Shown here piece by piece: positions 46,451 through 57,439 of a stretch of 60,000 bases of DNA (its first letter is position 1; each line of letters opens with the position of its first letter). The position numbers and the translations under genes were made by a program. The stretch is from positions 143,146,711 to 143,206,710 of the forward strand of contig CM043966.1 in the NCBI GenBank assembly GCA_014529385.2, written 5' to 3'. A model generated the notes under the pieces. It did not search any database, was not told the DNA's origin, and saw only the letters and a list, made by a program, of their open reading frames with translations. The DNA comes from Adiantum capillus-veneris. Taxonomy: Eukaryota; Streptophyta; Polypodiopsida; Polypodiales; Pteridaceae.

Positions 46451-46476
46451 AAGAGCAAGGTATTCACCTTGCTCGA

Positions 46477-46480
<4 letters not shown>

Positions 46481-46525
<45 letters not shown>
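46481..46525. repeat. (GA)n microsatellite
   Basis: About 22 GA units inside element E, just after the protease. Confidence 0.95.
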
Positions 46526-46526
<1 letters not shown>

Positions 46527-46720
46527 CAGGTGGTTCTCGATCTAAAAACCAAAGAGAGCCGTTTCCACCTTATGGCGATGAGCAACGAGGATGATACAAC
46601 AAGCTATGAGTATGAGACCAAGATAGCCTACAATGAAGGCTATACAGATACCAAGGAAGAGGAGAGCGAGGTTGAAATATTAATGACTAGAGCCTTGACC
46701 TTCTCTTGATCTGCTTCAAT

Positions 46721-47515
46721 TTAGTTTTGCGACACCACATGGCCCAACAATTGCACTCTAGGATGTGCTAACCTGCACTTCTTAGGGTTGAATTGACCTC
46801 CTTCTTCATCAAGCCTCCAAAAGCATACCCGTAGCTTCGACAAACGATATGCCCTTGAGCTATAACACCCAATGTCATCCATGAAAACCCTAATGAACTT
46901 GCCCAAGTAGGGACCAAACACCCTATTCATCCAATCCTAGAAGGTGTTCATCAACCCAAATGGCATCCTGCAGTAGGCAAAACATCCCCATGGAGAGATA
47001 AACGTCATCTTCAACTGGTCTTTAAGAGAAATCTATATCTAAAAGTACCTTGAAAATCCATCCATGATAGAGTACCTCTCATGATCTGCCACCTGATTTA
47101 AGATTTTATCTTGAAATGGAAACGAGTAGTGGTTTCTCTTGGTCGCCACATTCAATGGCTTATAGTCGATGAACACCCGCTATTTCCCATCCTTCTTAAG
47201 GGTGATAACCACTGAGGAAACCCGCTCTAACTCCTTCACGGGGGATATGGTACTTGCATCCAGCAGTTGGTTGATCTCTTGCCAAAGAAATTATTTTTGA
47301 ATCTCTCCTAGCCTCCTTAGCTTTTGCGCTTTCGGTTTGTACCCCTATTTGAGGACTATCTTGTGCTCTACACTCTTTGCTCCCTCACAGATCCTTGTAC
47401 TTCATCACAAACAAATTTGGAAAAGAGGCACACAACTCAACATAGCCTTCTCCCTCCTGCTAAGCCTTAGTCAAATCTTCACTTAAAATAGTGGCTACCT
47501 CCCCTCCGTCTAATG
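46721..47515 (-). pseudogene. gypsy reverse transcriptase block in reverse orientation inside E
   Basis: On the minus strand, from 47515 down: FPNLFVMKYKDL, EHKIV, QLLDA..VSSVVITLKKDGK, RVFIDYKPLNVATKRN, the substrate region, GLMNTF, then VFMDDIGCY (the F/YxDD catalytic box) and NPKKCRLAHPRVQLLGHVVSQN ending at 46721. These are consecutive gypsy RT motifs with several stops. The block lies exactly where E needs its RT, between plus-strand protease and plus-strand RNase H, but faces the other way. Confidence 0.85.
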
Positions 47516-47599
47516 CTGAAGTTTTGGCCTCGTTTGTGCATAAGCTAAAGTATTTATCATGCTTTTTTTGAATTTTATCCCAATATGTATCCTCTTCAA

Positions 47600-48119
47600 A
47601 AGAGAGCTCAGTAGGTACATGGCTTTGAGTGGGATGAAGAAGCTCAAGAAGTGTTTGATAAATGAAAGAGATCTTGTGTCAATTGCCCACGATGTGTCCT
47701 CCCACTCGAGAGGACAATTTCTATGTAGTGATGACGGTAGGTACCATAGCCATTGGAGCGGTGTTAGTACAAAAGGTAAAAGGAGCTATAATCCTATCTA
47801 CTTTGAAAGCAAGGTGGTAAGTCTTGGAGAGGCAAACTACATTGAAGCAGAGCAGTGGGTCATGGCATTGGTTTTTGCTTGCAGGAAATTCAGAGTGCAC
47901 CTTATTGTGTGAAAGTTTTATGTATTGATGACTAACAATTTGTTGCCTAAAGTGGTGTTACACTTGAAGCCGGGGAACTGGATCATGAAGTGGGTGATAA
48001 AGTTGCAAGAGTTCAAGTTCGAGTTCAAGATCGACCATACTAGTCAAATCTCATTTGGCGTACATCTTGGTCAACTAAGTTGTCCATTTTTTTGTTTATC
48101 CAAGGGTGGTAGGAGATGA
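47600..48119 (+). pseudogene. gypsy RNase H (element E)
   Basis: Plus strand. The frame 47559-47912 includes FESKVVSLGEANYIEAEQWVMALVFACRKFRVHL, the typical gypsy RNase H stretch after RT. The next frame (47925-48119) has KWVIKLQEFKFEFKIDHTSQ, the segment that normally ends this RNase H. The frames are shifted relative to each other and the Asp-bearing first strand is eroded. Confidence 0.82.
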
Positions 48120-48175
48120 AGCTAAAGAGGAGCCAAATTTGGTGGGAGCTTTTACCATGTGATTTGATGGCGCGT
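48120..48175 (+). pseudogene. start of second RNase H (element E), cut by F
   Basis: Reads EAKEEPNLVGAFTM, a stop, then FDGA, where element F begins. FDGA is the first catalytic strand of the Tat-type second RNase H. The continuation YRR.. is at 56949 on the other side of F. Confidence 0.7.
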
Positions 48176-49307
48176 TGTCGGAATGGGTGCGGTCTAGCTG
48201 GGAAGGTGCAAAACCTCTAGCTGTGAGAGTTTGTGATGAGAGTCACAAACACTTTAAGAAAAAGTGTTTGTGGAGAATCACCAACCCTCTTTCTAAGGGT
48301 GACTGGAAATCTAAGAGTGTTCATGACAAAAAGACACAAACCCTCATTCCGATCGTGCTTGGAGTCTGCTTGTTTTCGTACTCGAGATTATGATGAGAGG
48401 ATCACCAAATCACATTCAATTTCACTTAAAAAGACCATTTAAAAACTCTAAAGTTTCAGCCATGAAACCTCAATGCTCATACAAGCACAAATCTCAATCA
48501 AAACCCAAACCTCTTTCATGCTATCATGTAGCCTCGCTCCCAATGACATAGTCGTAGCATCAGACAGTTGAAAGGAATACACGAGCTTCCACCTTCACGG
48601 CGAGCATTTTTTAATTTTTCAGAGATTTAAGAGATTCTAAGTTGAATCCCACATACCATTTGGATAGGGAAACCCTAATTCACTCCCTCACAAGCTCAGA
48701 TACGAGATTGCGAAGAGGCGAGACTACAACACACATAGATTGGGCAACCATGGAAGCAATTGCACAGTAGAGAAAAATTGTTGGTCTTTTCTGTAAAAAG
48801 CAGCCCTCTCTCTCTCTTCCCCACGGAAATATGAGCTGACGTGTCAATTTTTGGGCCATTTTGCCACTTTGGACCAAGACTATGTCATTTTTAGCTCATT
48901 TTTTATGCGAAAAATCCCAAACGAAGTCAAAAAAATCCCTAAATTTATGGGATCACTCGCATAAGTATAGGTAAGCATCATTTTTCATCAATATACCATT
49001 TTAGACCACTTTCCATGCAATTCTGCAACGGCGCCTGTTAGCTGCTATTTTTGGCAGTTTTTGCCCGCATCACTCTTTATAGGCGAGATGAGTGTGCCAC
49101 CATGAAACATTTGGACTATGTACATTGTCAAACCAAATTAAGAATATTATCAAGTAGAAAAGCACGCAAATACGCCACATCCAGGGCCACGACTCCCCGG
49201 ATAGGTATGTACATGATAGCGACCGTAGTAGCTGCTTCAACATTGAGAAATGTCAAGAGTGAGGTGAATATTTTTATTTCACACTATGTAGGTGCCATGG
49301 AACAACA
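48176..49307 (-). repeat. 3' LTR of gypsy F
   Basis: 1,132 bp, TGTCGGAATG to GGAACAACA on the plus strand. Direct repeat of 55741-56944. Confidence 0.9.
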
Positions 49308-49322
49308 TCCACCCCCTCTAAA
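49308..49322 (-). other. polypurine tract of gypsy F
   Basis: On the minus strand TTTAGAGGGGGTGGA abuts the 3' LTR. Confidence 0.8.
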
Positions 49323-50623
49323 CCTGCACATCCTTCGGTATGTGCCACAATAACATTTGTAAAGCATTCAAACTCATGGTCAGACGCCATATTTTCACTT
49401 TCATCTTCAGTTTGCATATAATTGGATTCATCGTCCTCTCACTTGGTTGTGCATCAAATGGATCAGCATCCCCTCTTCTTTTGAATAATTTAATTCTTTT
49501 TCCTGCAATGGTAAATTTCATTTCTGTCCCATCCAGTTCACGCAAGGTGTAAGTTGCATTTCCATGTACATGTTTGACAACATAAGGACGAAACCATCTC
49601 TTTGCAAGCTTCCTTATTGTAGAGTGCTGATTTTCAAGGCTTCTATCATACACCAACACCTAATCACCTTCTTTGATGTCTTTTGGTATGAGCCTATGCC
49701 TCTTGTCAAATCTGTCTATGTTTTTCAAGCTTGCATTCTTTAGTCGAGCTTTTGCAAGCTCAATGTCTTCAAGCCTTCTTTCCAATTGTCGTATGCGCAA
49801 TGTAAGAAGGTCTTCTGTACTCATTCCATCTTCTCATGGAAATACATTCCATGTAAGAATTACATCTTCAATTGGCATCACAGGTTTTTGACCATACATC
49901 AATTCAACGGGCATATAGCCAATGACTAAACTATATGTTGTACGGTCAGCCCACAATGCAAATGGCAGTAACCTTGGCCGCTCTCCAAGCTTACCTTCAC
50001 AAGACTTAGCTAAAGCTTTGATTATTGGAGGATTCCCTCTTTCACTTTTTTCATTCCCCTCTGGGTTATAAGAACAAGTTAGAGCTAGTTTGATGCCCAT
50101 CCTAGAGAAGAATTCCCTTGCTTCATCAGCATCAATTCTCCTCTACAGTTATCTTTCCCACACATCCATAGCAATAGATTACATCTTCAAGAAGGAATTT
50201 ACATACAACTTGTGTACTCTTTGTCCTCAATGCACGCCCTTCAACTTGATTGGACAAATCTTCTCTTTCAAGCACTAAATACCTCATTTGCCAAAGTCCC
50301 AAAGGCATTGTGACCAAGTCCACAACCCATTTGTAATGCATGGCTAATGGAGAAGTAGGATGTAGTCCATCACGATGCCGTACATTTGAATACATTTGGC
50401 ATGTCACAGAAGACTCAACAAACTCAGCCACATCCTTATACATCCCTTTCCACCAATACCTTTCTTTTATCTTGGCAAATGCTGCCCATACACCTCCATG
50501 TCCTGCCCATAAACTTTCATGGAACTCCTTGATGATTTGTTGTTGAGTAACCTTATCGCATACTACACGCAATGGTGTTCCATCTCTTTGTTTACGATGC
50601 TTCCATAAGTAGCCATCCCTCAA
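49323..50623 (-). pseudogene. gypsy integrase (element F)
   Basis: Reading leftwards: a zinc domain in 50623-50132 (FHESLWAGHGG..SSVTCQMYS, with His-His but one Cys replaced by Ser), the core start WVVDLVTMP carrying the first Asp, a frameshift, then the core end NPEGNEKSERGN (50100-49834) with the catalytic Glu region. The C-terminal part LVYDRSLENQH..KLAKRWFRPYVVKHV..LRELDGTEM follows in 49659-49318. No chromodomain seen. Confidence 0.85.
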
Positions 50624-50630
50624 GAAGTAT

Positions 50631-50798
50631 CCATATGATTTTCTTCTTATCCTCTTAAATTGTTGCTCAATCCAATCATCCTGCTTCTACAAAGTACTTA
50701 AGTAGCAACCTATCCATATGATTTTCTTCTTATCCTCTTAAATTGTTGCTCAATCGAATCATCCTGCTTCTACAAAGTACTTAAGTAGCAACCTATCA
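50631..50798 (-). repeat. 84-bp tandem duplication in F pol
   Basis: Two 84-bp copies (50631-50714 and 50715-50798) with one difference visible, at the junction between RNase H and integrase. The near-identity means the duplication is recent relative to the element. Confidence 0.95.
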
Positions 50799-51408
50799 AG
50801 ATCCATTTATCCTCATATAGTTCCTTTGAAAAGGACTCAAGTGAAGACACAAAACATGCATGACTACTGTTTGCATGATCAATAATGTAAAACTTTGTGC
50901 CTACATCATCTCCCTTAATAATCATGTCATGTTCATCTTCATACCTTGCTCTAGATAGCATATCTGCCATTGGATTGTATTTCCCTGCAGTATGCTTGAA
51001 CTTAGGATTCAAGGACTTTATGTAGGCTATCCATCGCAACATTGCAATATCAAGAGTTGAACAGTTTGGGATTATTCCAAGAAGAGGCAAACAATCAGTT
51101 TCCACAACCACTGATGCCCCTATCAAGTACTCCTTGTCACACCTTAATGTTGTAACTACCCCCCATAGTTCCCTTTTTATTTTTGCATAATCTCATTGGC
51201 AAGAACTCAAAATCTTGGCTCCAAATCTCACCACATACCTTTTTCCTTCATCATCATCTTTCCCTACTGCCCATCCTATCCCTATAGGACTCGTGTCCAC
51301 TGTCACAATGATAGGTCCCTCACATGTATAGTCTATCTTTCTCAAGGTTGGCAATAAAAGAAGTAGCTTCTTTAGCTTTCTCATGGCTTTTGTGTGCCTT
51401 CTTCCCAT
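50770..51408 (-). pseudogene. gypsy RNase H (element F)
   Basis: 51408-51193 carries IIVTVDTSPIGIGWAVGKDD and RFGAKILSS, the first RNase H strand with its Asp. 51126-50770 carries VVVETDCLPLLG, AMLRWIAYIKSLNPKFKHTAGKYNPMADMLSRARY, the later strands with the final Asp. The pieces are in different frames, with a short gap of eroded sequence between. Confidence 0.85.
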
Positions 51409-52672
51409 TGAAACTTTCGATTCTTTCTCAGAATTCTATAAAGGGGATCTGCTACATGTACATAATGTGGTATTGAAATAAGATAGAAGACGCAAGCACC
51501 AAGAAATCTACAAACTTCAGTTATAGTTGTACATGTTTCTTTCATGTTTTTGATTGCATCCATCTTTTTTGGACAAGGCCTTCTACCATAAGGACCACAC
51601 ATATGCCCCACAACCAACACTTCATTAACTCCAAATACAAAACTTTGTCCTGACAGGGTAAGATTAACTTCTTCTAGCCTTGACAAAATCTTCTCACAAT
51701 CTTCTTTGCAACAAACTTACGGCACCCCCTTGAATCCATAGCTTCATCTTTATCTTTGCCTTCACATCCTTTGATTGGCACATCATCAGGAAATGGCATT
51801 GTGATTTGAGTTATGAAGTCACGTAGAACCTTGTTCATCCCATTCATCATATGTGCAACTGAATTTTCTGCTCCTTGAGGTAAGGTACACATCCTTACCA
51901 GTCCCAAAGGTGTTTTCATAGTTGTCAGATCTCTACTCTCAACATCTAGCTGAAATTGATCGTATCCTGAATAGAGATCCCCCATTGAGTAAATTGACCT
52001 TCCTGCAAACACCTCTGTAAATTCATCCACTATCAGTCATGTACCCACATTCCTGATAGTAACCTTGTTTACAGGTTGCATATCTTGTATGAACCACAAA
52101 GCTCCATTCTTCTTAGGCACAGTGAACCAGTTGTTTGAATATGGCGCACAAGAAGGCTCCAAGATACCCATGCTAATCTTTTCATTAAGTAGTTCTATTA
52201 ACTTTGGCAAATGCACTTTCAAAACCAGAATTGGGTGTAGATTCCAAGGTACATGAGGGATAATGAAGATCACCATAGGTGCAACAACATTAGGATCAAC
52301 ACACCCTATCTCATGTGGCTGGAAAGCAAAAGCCTTACCATGTTTTGAAAGCATTTCTTTAAAACTCTTCTTCTCTTCTTCTGTTAGAAACTCCTCACAG
52401 CCAGCTTTTATCTCTTTTAGGGATTCCATTGTGAACTTGTGTCCACTTCTTTTTGGATCCGTGAGATTCCGCTGCAAAGAAGCTTGCTCTAACTTTTTCT
52501 TGCAATTTGATGGTAAAGGTAAGGCCACTGGTCTCACTTGCTTTCCCACCGTTTTGTACTTGGTCTCCACATGCACTTCCGGTCCTTCGTTATTAGCATT
52601 GAAATTTTTCTGATCTTCAAAAGCCTCAATCATACATTTCCATAGAGCATACTTCCACAACGTGGGTTCCAT
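51381..52672 (-). pseudogene. gypsy reverse transcriptase (element F)
   Basis: 52672-52037: the approach (FLTEEEKKSFKEML, FQPHEIGCVDPN) and RT entry LNEKISMGILEPSCAPYSNNW, then VPKKNGALWFIQDMQPVNKV. 52030-51674: YSMGDLYSGYDQFQL, the catalytic box FPDDVPIKG in the F/YxDD position. 51686-51381: connection region LSGQSFVFGVNEVLVVGHMCG..FLGACVFY. Three frames, otherwise complete. Confidence 0.88.
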
Positions 52673-52679
52673 CTTGCAT

Positions 52680-54029
52680 GCTAGATTCCATTATAGCCTC
52701 AAGCTCAAGCATAGTTTCTACATGAGAAACTTGTTCAAAGAAACCTGAAATGCATTCACTATTCTCTATGAAACCATTTTGCTTCATTTTTTTTGTACAT
52801 TAAATTCAAAAAGGCCTGCACTTCTCTTCATATCCTCAAGCTTCATAAAACATACTGACCCATGCTTTGTTAATCCCTGGAAACCTGTAGAAAAATCTTC
52901 TTCTTGCTTTGGGTCAGGTGAGAATCTTGTTCTTCTTGTACCATTGCAATCCCGCTTCACAATGGTACATGGCCACAACCCCTTGTCTCCCTGTACTCTT
53001 TGAACTCTTTGTTCGCTTTTGGTAGAGGGTACTCACGAAGACTATTGCGGTTCCTCTCGTGATTCACACACACAGTCAAAAATTGCACAGCTCGCTTCCC
53101 ATCTCTGCTCTTTACCCTAGCATAAGTAGAACCATCTTCCAAGACCTTTGTTTCCATGCAAACGGTTGTGATGTATGGCTTCCCAAGGATAAGAGGATAG
53201 GTAGAAATCTCCTACACAGAGAAATTTTGTTCATCCTTCACATTACCAATTGTCACTTTCACATTTGGACAAGCCCCATACAACTCTCCTGATGAGTTAC
53301 GTGCAGCTCTATCATCCACCCATGGTTTGTTTCTATCAGCCACTTACCCTTCATGTAAAGACTCTTTGACATTAGATTGATTTCAGAGCCATGATCAATC
53401 AATGCAACATATGGCTCCTCAAGATCACCCACCTTGACTAAAGTTTCCATTGTAGCTCTTCCCCAATGACTTTTGGAGTAGTGGCTTTTATAGGAGGCTT
53501 TATCTTCATCATCATAATCTACAGATCTAGCATGTGCATCTCTTCGAGAAGACTGGTAGCATCCTACCACACTATCATCGCAATCACTCTCTTGGACATG
53601 TATTCCATGTGCCTTAATTGACTCCCCTTCACCCTCAGACTGTGGAGGAATAGCCTCAGTGAGAGTTTGCCTCTTTCTTTTTATGATATATATAATTTCT
53701 TCATGAAACTCGCGTTTAGCAATGCCAAGAACCTCACCTAAGGTAAAATCATCTTTGCTATTCAAAATCCTTTCCTCCAATACCTGCTTTAAGTTTGTGG
53801 CAACTTCAATGTTAGATTGTAGTTTGTATGCAGGGCCTTTTGCTTTAGCTTTTCCTTGCTCTTTCTTCTTCCCTGTAGATGCCTTTTCCATAGGAATCTC
53901 AGGAGGAGGAGGCACATGTGGTGGAGCCTCATAAGAAGGTCCAGGATCCTTTCTTCCTCTGGCTCTTGTAACCCTCTTTGAAGTAGAAGGACCTGCATCT
54001 CCATTCTCACGTCTACGCTTCTCTTTCAC
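52680..54029 (-). pseudogene. gypsy protease and flanking linker (element F)
   Basis: The frame 54029-53259 (256 codons) has a basic, Pro-rich start, a charged middle, and near its end EEPYVALIDHGSEINLMSKSLY, the retropepsin strand with D-H-G-S in place of D-S/T-G-S. Further frames to 52784 (YITTVC.., VKSRDGKRAVQFLTVCVNHE, then GHVPL) complete the protease and the linker to RT with shifts between. Confidence 0.75.
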
Positions 54030-54226
54030 AATTGCTTCGTTGTTATAACATTTTGCAAGATAGGCATGTACTGATAAAGGGTCCCCATAGGGTCATCTCA
54101 ACATGTTGTATGGCGTATGCAATCACCAGCTTCATGTAATACCTGTTTAGCTACCTTCCCTTTTTTGGCTGAGGCTACTGCATATGGCCACAAGCTATCA
54201 ACCTCCTCAAAAGCATCTCGAGTAGA

Positions 54227-54714
54227 CTATAATGCTTTCTTTGGAATGAGCTCTATCTTTGCCCCAGAGGTAGAAGCCTCAACTGCAGAAATAGCATGAT
54301 TGGTCGCCATATCCTCCACTAACTTCCGCATACCTCCTCTTACAAAGTTAGTTCCTAATGGCATACCTGTCTCCCGCAGATGGATCTTGCCGTCCTTAAA
54401 AAACACAAGATCTCTTTTTAAGGCATCACTGAAGCTTTCACACTCCCTTCTGCCATGGTCTGTGCCATCACACCATATGCATATGTGCACAAAACCTTCT
54501 TTGCTTTGGGATCTTTGTCCTGCAGGTTGTCCTTGTCCTTTCTCTTTAAGCCATGTTAGCTTTAACTTCATTTCTTGCATTCCCTTAACAAGCTCAGAAA
54601 GCATTGAATTATCACCTTTTGGACTCACAATAGTAGGCTTTGGTGGAATCTCTAATGTGCTAGGAGGAGAGGTAGTTCCGTTGACCACCATCTTGTCCCT
54701 ACAACGTTGCCTCT
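54227..54714 (-). pseudogene. gypsy gag, zinc-knuckle part (element F)
   Basis: The frame 54691-54227 has a predicted helical stretch (MLSELVKGMQEMKLKLTWLKEK) and a zinc knuckle CIWCDGTDHGRREC (CX2CX4HX4C, about 54445-54486), then a tail TGMPLGTNFVRGGMRKLVED. It is the RNA-binding half of gag. Confidence 0.82.
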
Positions 54715-54886
54715 TAGCAAGTAATGAGACTACGTCCTCAACCTCTTTCCACTCAGCCTTTAGACCCTGTTCTGTATTCTTGTCTTCAAGGAGTAGCTAT
54801 TAGCAAGCAATGAGACTGCGTCCTCCACCTTTTTCTACTCAACCTTTAGACCCTATTCTATATTCCTGTCTTCAAGGAGTAGCTCT
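54715..54886 (-). repeat. 86-bp tandem duplication in F gag
   Basis: Copies at 54715-54800 and 54801-54886 differ at several bases, so this duplication is older than the 84-bp one. Eighty-six is not a multiple of three, so it shifts the gag frame. Confidence 0.9.
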
Positions 54887-54915
54887 AGCTTTTCTTGGAG
54901 ATCACGACCTGCAGC

Positions 54916-55123
54916 CCCGAGGCGGTCACTTTTTAGAATGTGTATGCTATCACGTGAGTTAACCGGAGAGGATTATTAAAAGATCAAAATGTATACATAC
55001 AGAGGGGGGTGGGGGTTTTTTAAATAGGCACGTAGTGTAAATATAGTATGTATATTGAGATATTATTAATAACCTCTTGAACGCACGTGATATAGGAAGC
55101 TTTTGATAAGTGACCGCCCTGGG
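54916..55123. mobile_element. hAT-like MITE inserted in F gag
   Basis: A 208-bp insert flanked by the perfect 8-bp repeat CCTGCAGC (54908-54915 and 55124-55131). Ends are inverted repeats: CCCGAGGCGGTCACTT on the left and CCCAGGGCGGTCACTT on the right in reverse complement (14 of 16), continuing imperfectly through a shared ATCACGTG to about 70 bp. No coding capacity. An 8-bp duplication and a GGGCGG-type end fit hAT MITEs. The gag frame of F runs on correctly across the site once insert and one repeat are ignored. Confidence 0.82.
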
Positions 55124-55131
55124 CCTGCAGC

Positions 55132-55656
55132 TTGAAGGAACAATTCCGTCTTTTCACTATCCAAAGTAGCCCGCTATGTTCCTGACAATTGAGCATAGCG
55201 CCGCTCAAACTCTCTCAACATTTCGGTGATGGGAAGTCCTTCTTTTGGCTTTGCAAACCATTCCAAGAAGGTCCTTTTTGTAACCCTTTTAGAGTCCTCC
55301 ATGAAGTATTCCTCCTTTAGGGCTAATTTGAATTTCTCCCAACCTTCTCCATGCTCCTCCTTGATTCCCCTTACATGGTCTCTAATCTCGGGGACCACAA
55401 CAAGCTCAAAACTATGAATCATGTCCACCTCTGGAACCCGTTGTAGCTCCATCTCCTTTACATAACCACGAAGAAACTTTGTGACATCTTTCCCTTCAAA
55501 ATGGTCCATTTTGTTCACAATAGCTTGAAGGGATTTGGTTGTTGACACCTCCCTTCTTTCTGCAGCCTGTTGTTGTTGCCTAAACATGGCGAATGCTTGA
55601 AACATTTGCATTGTGCCTTGATCAAAATGAATTCCTTGTTGCTCTTGCTAATCCAT
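55132..55656 (-). pseudogene. gypsy gag, capsid part (element F)
   Basis: Starts at ATG 55656 but codon 3 is TAG (ATG GAT TAG CAA GAG). The frame then runs open to 55174 (MQMFQAFAMFRQQQQAAERR, MDHFEGKDVTKFLRGYVKEM, EYFMEDSKRVTKRTFLEWF, LREFERRYAQLSGT), the retrotransposon gag capsid pattern. After a stop it continues TLDSEKTELFLQAA into the MITE site. Confidence 0.82.
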
Positions 55657-55718
55657 AGCTTTAATTATTTGTAATTAAACCTTTAAAAACAAGTTTTTTG
55701 GACCCTCACCCCAGCTGC

Positions 55719-55736
55719 TTTGCGTCGGGTTCACCA
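55719..55736 (-). other. primer binding site of gypsy F
   Basis: In sense TGGTGAACCCGACGCA follows the 5' LTR after the linker TTTC, at the standard place. The tRNA was not identified with confidence. Confidence 0.6.
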
Positions 55737-55740
55737 GAAA

Positions 55741-56944
55741 TGTCGGAATGTGTGCGGTCTAGCTGGGAAGGTGCAAAACCTCTGGCTGTGAGAGTTCGTG
55801 ATGAGAGTCAAAAACACTTTAAGAAAAATCATTTGTGGAGAATCACCAACCCTGTTTCTAAGGGTGACTGAGAATCTAAGAGCGTTCGTGACAGAAAGGT
55901 CACAAACCCTCTTTCCTATCGTGCTTGGAGTTTGCTTGTTTTTGTAGTCGAGATTATGATGAGAGGATCACCAAATCACATTCAATTTCACTTAAACAGA
56001 TCATTTAAAAACACTAAAGTGTCAGCCATGAAACCTCAAAGCTCATACAAGCACAAATCTCAATCAAAAACCAAACCTCTTTCATGGTATCATGTAGCCT
56101 CGCCCCCAATCACATAGTCGTAACATCAAACAGTTGAAAGGAATACACAAGCTTCCACCTTCACGGTGACCATTTTCTAATTTTGCAGAGATTTAAGAGC
56201 TTCTAAGTTGAATCCCACACACCATTTTGATAAGGGGAAACCCTAATTCACTCCCTCACAAGCTTAGATACAAGATTGTGAAGAGGCGAGCATGCATCAC
56301 ACATAGATTGGGCAACCATGGAAGCAATTTCACAGTAGAGAAAAATTGATGGTTTTTTTTGTAAAAATCAGCCGTCACTCTCTTCCCCATGGAAATATGA
56401 GCTTATGTGTCAATTTTTGAGCCATTTTGCCACTTTGGACCGAAACTAGGTCATTTTTAGCTCATTTTTTACCCCAAAAATGCCATTTTTAATGCGAAAA
56501 ATCCCTAGTGGAGTCAAAAAAATCCCTAAATTTGTGGAATCACTCGCATAAGAATAAAAAATCATAGATAAGCATCATTTTTTGTCAATATATCATTTTA
56601 GGCCACTTTCCATGCAATTCTGCAACAACGCTTGTTAGCTGCTATTTTTGGTAGTTTTTGCCCGCATCACTCTTTATAGGCGAGATGAGTGTGCCACCAT
56701 GAAACACTTGGAATATGTACATCGTCAAACAAAATTAAGCATCTTATCAAGTGGAAAAGCACGCAAATGCGCCACATCTAGGGCCACAACTCCTCGGATA
56801 GGTATGTACATGATAGCGACCACAATAGCCACTTCAACATATATCACAATATGTACATGATTGCTTTTATTTGCATACATTGATAAATGTCAAGAGTGAG
56901 GTGAATGTTGTTATTTCACACTATGTACGTGCCACGGCATGACA
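55741..56944 (-). repeat. 5' LTR of gypsy F
   Basis: 1,204 bp, TGTCGGAATG to ATGACA, with terminal TGTC/GACA inverted repeats. It contains insertions absent from the 3' copy, including one near 56840-56885. Confidence 0.9.
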
Positions 56945-56945
56945 T

Positions 56946-57290
56946 CGTATAGGAGGGTGATGCAAAAAGCAGGTGGAGATGTGGTGATACATGATCCACA
57001 CGGCAAGGTAATTTTCTTGCAGGCCTTATGTGGAGGATGTTCACACCTACAATGAAGCAAAATATATATCCCTAGGTTTGAAGCAATGTGTCGAGTTTGG
57101 CATTTCCAGGTTGGTGGTCAAGGGTGATGCGTTATTAGTCATCAAGCAATTGTTGGGCCAATGGCAAGTAAAGCGTGATTCCTTGAAGCATTGGTTCTTT
57201 GCTATAAAGAAGTTGTTGAGGTTCTTTGAGGAGATTCAATTCAAGCATGTCAACAGAGAGCAAAACCAAGAGGTGGACTAGCTAGCACGC
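56946..57290 (+). pseudogene. second RNase H, remainder (element E)
   Basis: Continues the strand cut by F: YRR..KAGGDVVIHDPHGKVIFLQ, then (frame 57030-57281) EAKYISLGLKQCVEFGISRLVVKGDALLVIKQLLGQWQVK and FKHVNREQNQEVD. The pattern E-A-x-Y, V-x-G-D and the final N-x-x-V/A-D carries the catalytic residues of an RNase H fold. Its place after a first RNase H and before integrase is the Tat-lineage arrangement. Confidence 0.8.
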
Positions 57291-57439
57291 AACAAAGTAC
57301 ATGTACATTTTACGGACATATGTGTGGCCCCAGCCACTTACACAGGTAGGGAGTCATTAAAGGAGATAGAAGATTTTTTGGGTACAAAGCAATGTCCCGA
57401 AGGTTTGTCCAAGCTGCAAACGAAGAAGATAGTGCAGAA

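Larger units (their letters stand above)
48176..56944 (-). mobile_element. Ty3/gypsy LTR retrotransposon F, nested in gypsy E
   Basis: An 8.77-kb minus-strand gypsy element: LTRs of 1,132 and 1,204 bp differing at roughly 8% over the part compared, primer site, gag with zinc knuckle, protease, RT, RNase H, integrase and polypurine tract in canonical order. It interrupts the second RNase H of E. The flanks (CGCGT left, TCGT right) give an imperfect 4-5-bp duplication, and the E frame resumes directly. Frameshifts, stops, two tandem duplications and a MITE show it is inactive. Confidence 0.93.

Noticed and set aside
46721-47515. Separate minus-strand gypsy element inside E
   Set aside because: Only RT is present, no LTR or duplication flanks it, and E lacks its own RT; inversion is simpler.
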